This document shows positions 4,724 to 5,096 of a stretch of DNA of 5,096 bases, piece after piece. The translations under genes and the position numbers were made by a program. The notes below the pieces were generated by a model. That model saw only the letters and a list, made by a program, of their open reading frames with translations. It searched no databases and was not told the DNA's origin. The stretch lies in NCBI GenBank assembly GCA_018694455.1, contig JABHNP010000143.1, positions 1-5,096 on the forward strand. Reading direction: 5' to 3'. Numbering within the stretch: the first letter of the stretch is position 1; each line of letters opens with the position of its first letter. This DNA is from Planctomycetaceae bacterium (GTDB lineage Bacteria > Planctomycetota > Planctomycetia > Pirellulales > UBA1268).

Positions 4724-5096
4724 GCGTTGCTTTCGAAAGCGTTCTGAAAATGCTCAATAATTGGCCGTTTTTTGAATCGCCACAACCACCAAGTTTTTTG
4801 ACGTGAGTCAGACTTTACGAAGAGAACAGTAACGACATCTATTCGATAAGAACAATTCTTCAACTTATGTTGCTTTATATACGCGTTTGCCAAGATTATG
4901 ATTCGGCGTTTCTTTCGTGAATCAATTGTTTCAACGGGGTGCCCGTGCTTGGTGCTTGTTCTAGAACGAACTTCCACGAAGACGACTGTACGATTATCAA
5001 GAGCGATAATATCAATATCACCGTTTAGAATGCGTGCACGGTGATCAATAATTTTGTACCCACGTTGGCGAAGAAAACTGGCAGCTTCTTTTTCAC
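4720..5096 (-). CDS. yraN: UPF0102 / YraN-family putative endonuclease (N-terminus cut by right edge)
   Basis: Reading the minus strand from 5094 gives 124 residues ending at TAA (4722-4720), with no stop upstream in the window. The start codon lies outside; family members are about 115-150 residues, so probably some 10-25 residues are missing. The pattern matches the PD-(D/E)XK nuclease-like YraN family: EAASFLRQRGYKII, then GDID (D28 of the fragment; GEID is commoner), then VFVEVRSRTS (E41, with Arg where many members have Lys, as E. coli YraN also has), HGHPVETIDSRKKRRI, YRIDVVTV and the typical ending IEHFQNAF. Function is unproven; a role in DNA repair or recombination is usually proposed. 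A GTG inside the frame at 4977 is not the start, since it falls within the conserved FVEV strand. Confidence 0.93.
   Translation of the reverse strand, partial: EKEAASFLRQRGYKIIDHRARILNGDIDIIALDNRTVVFVEVRSRTSTKHGHPVETIDSRKKRRIIILANAYIKQHKLKNCSYRIDVVTVLFVKSDSRQKTWWLWRFKKRPIIEHFQNAFESNA

Noticed and set aside
4720..4977. An 85-codon protein starting at the GTG at 4977 as a complete gene
   Set aside because: The frame continues upstream to the window edge with conserved YraN sequence, so this GTG is an internal Val codon.

Overview
The window looks like an ordinary chromosomal stretch from a bacterium of moderate G+C content. I think a planctomycete is the most likely source: the style of the short FHA protein with an acidic tail, the small Cys-rich lipoprotein-like protein, and weak or absent Shine-Dalgarno sequences at several genes all fit. 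No rRNA or other direct marker is present, so this assignment is an inference. I saw no phage, transposon, CRISPR or plasmid genes.

Layout from left to right. (1) Positions 1-844, minus strand: the 5' part of the trigger factor gene (tig), cut by the left edge. (2) 967-1039, minus: a tRNA-Gly(GCC), 122 bases upstream of tig in the same direction, with a good promoter at about 1102-1129 that probably serves both. (3) 1346-1939, plus: an FHA-domain protein with a strongly acidic tail. (4) 2014-2823, plus: panB, the first committed step of pantothenate/CoA synthesis. (5) 2876-3268, minus: a small secreted or lipoprotein-like Cys-rich protein. (6) 3442-3531, minus: a 29-codon gene for an extremely basic protein, hidden in what looks like a 423-base gap. 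It has a well-spaced GGAG ribosome binding site, a plausible promoter and a hairpin directly at its stop codon. (7) 3692-4723, plus: an App1/DUF2183 HAD-like phosphatase. (8) 4720-5096, minus: yraN (UPF0102), cut by the right edge and overlapping the end of the App1 gene by 4 bases.

The genes do not form one pathway. They are mostly housekeeping: protein folding at the ribosome, translation (tRNA), cofactor synthesis, a probable nuclease, and a possible ribosome-linked microprotein. The points most worth a second look are the 29-residue basic protein, an exact 52-bp in-frame direct repeat inside tig that suggests a duplicated PPIase domain or a chimeric contig end, and three structured elements in the 3269-3691 interval (overlapping alternative hairpins, a stop-codon hairpin, and a large inverted repeat over the divergent promoter region). 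I found no convincing new multi-gene system.
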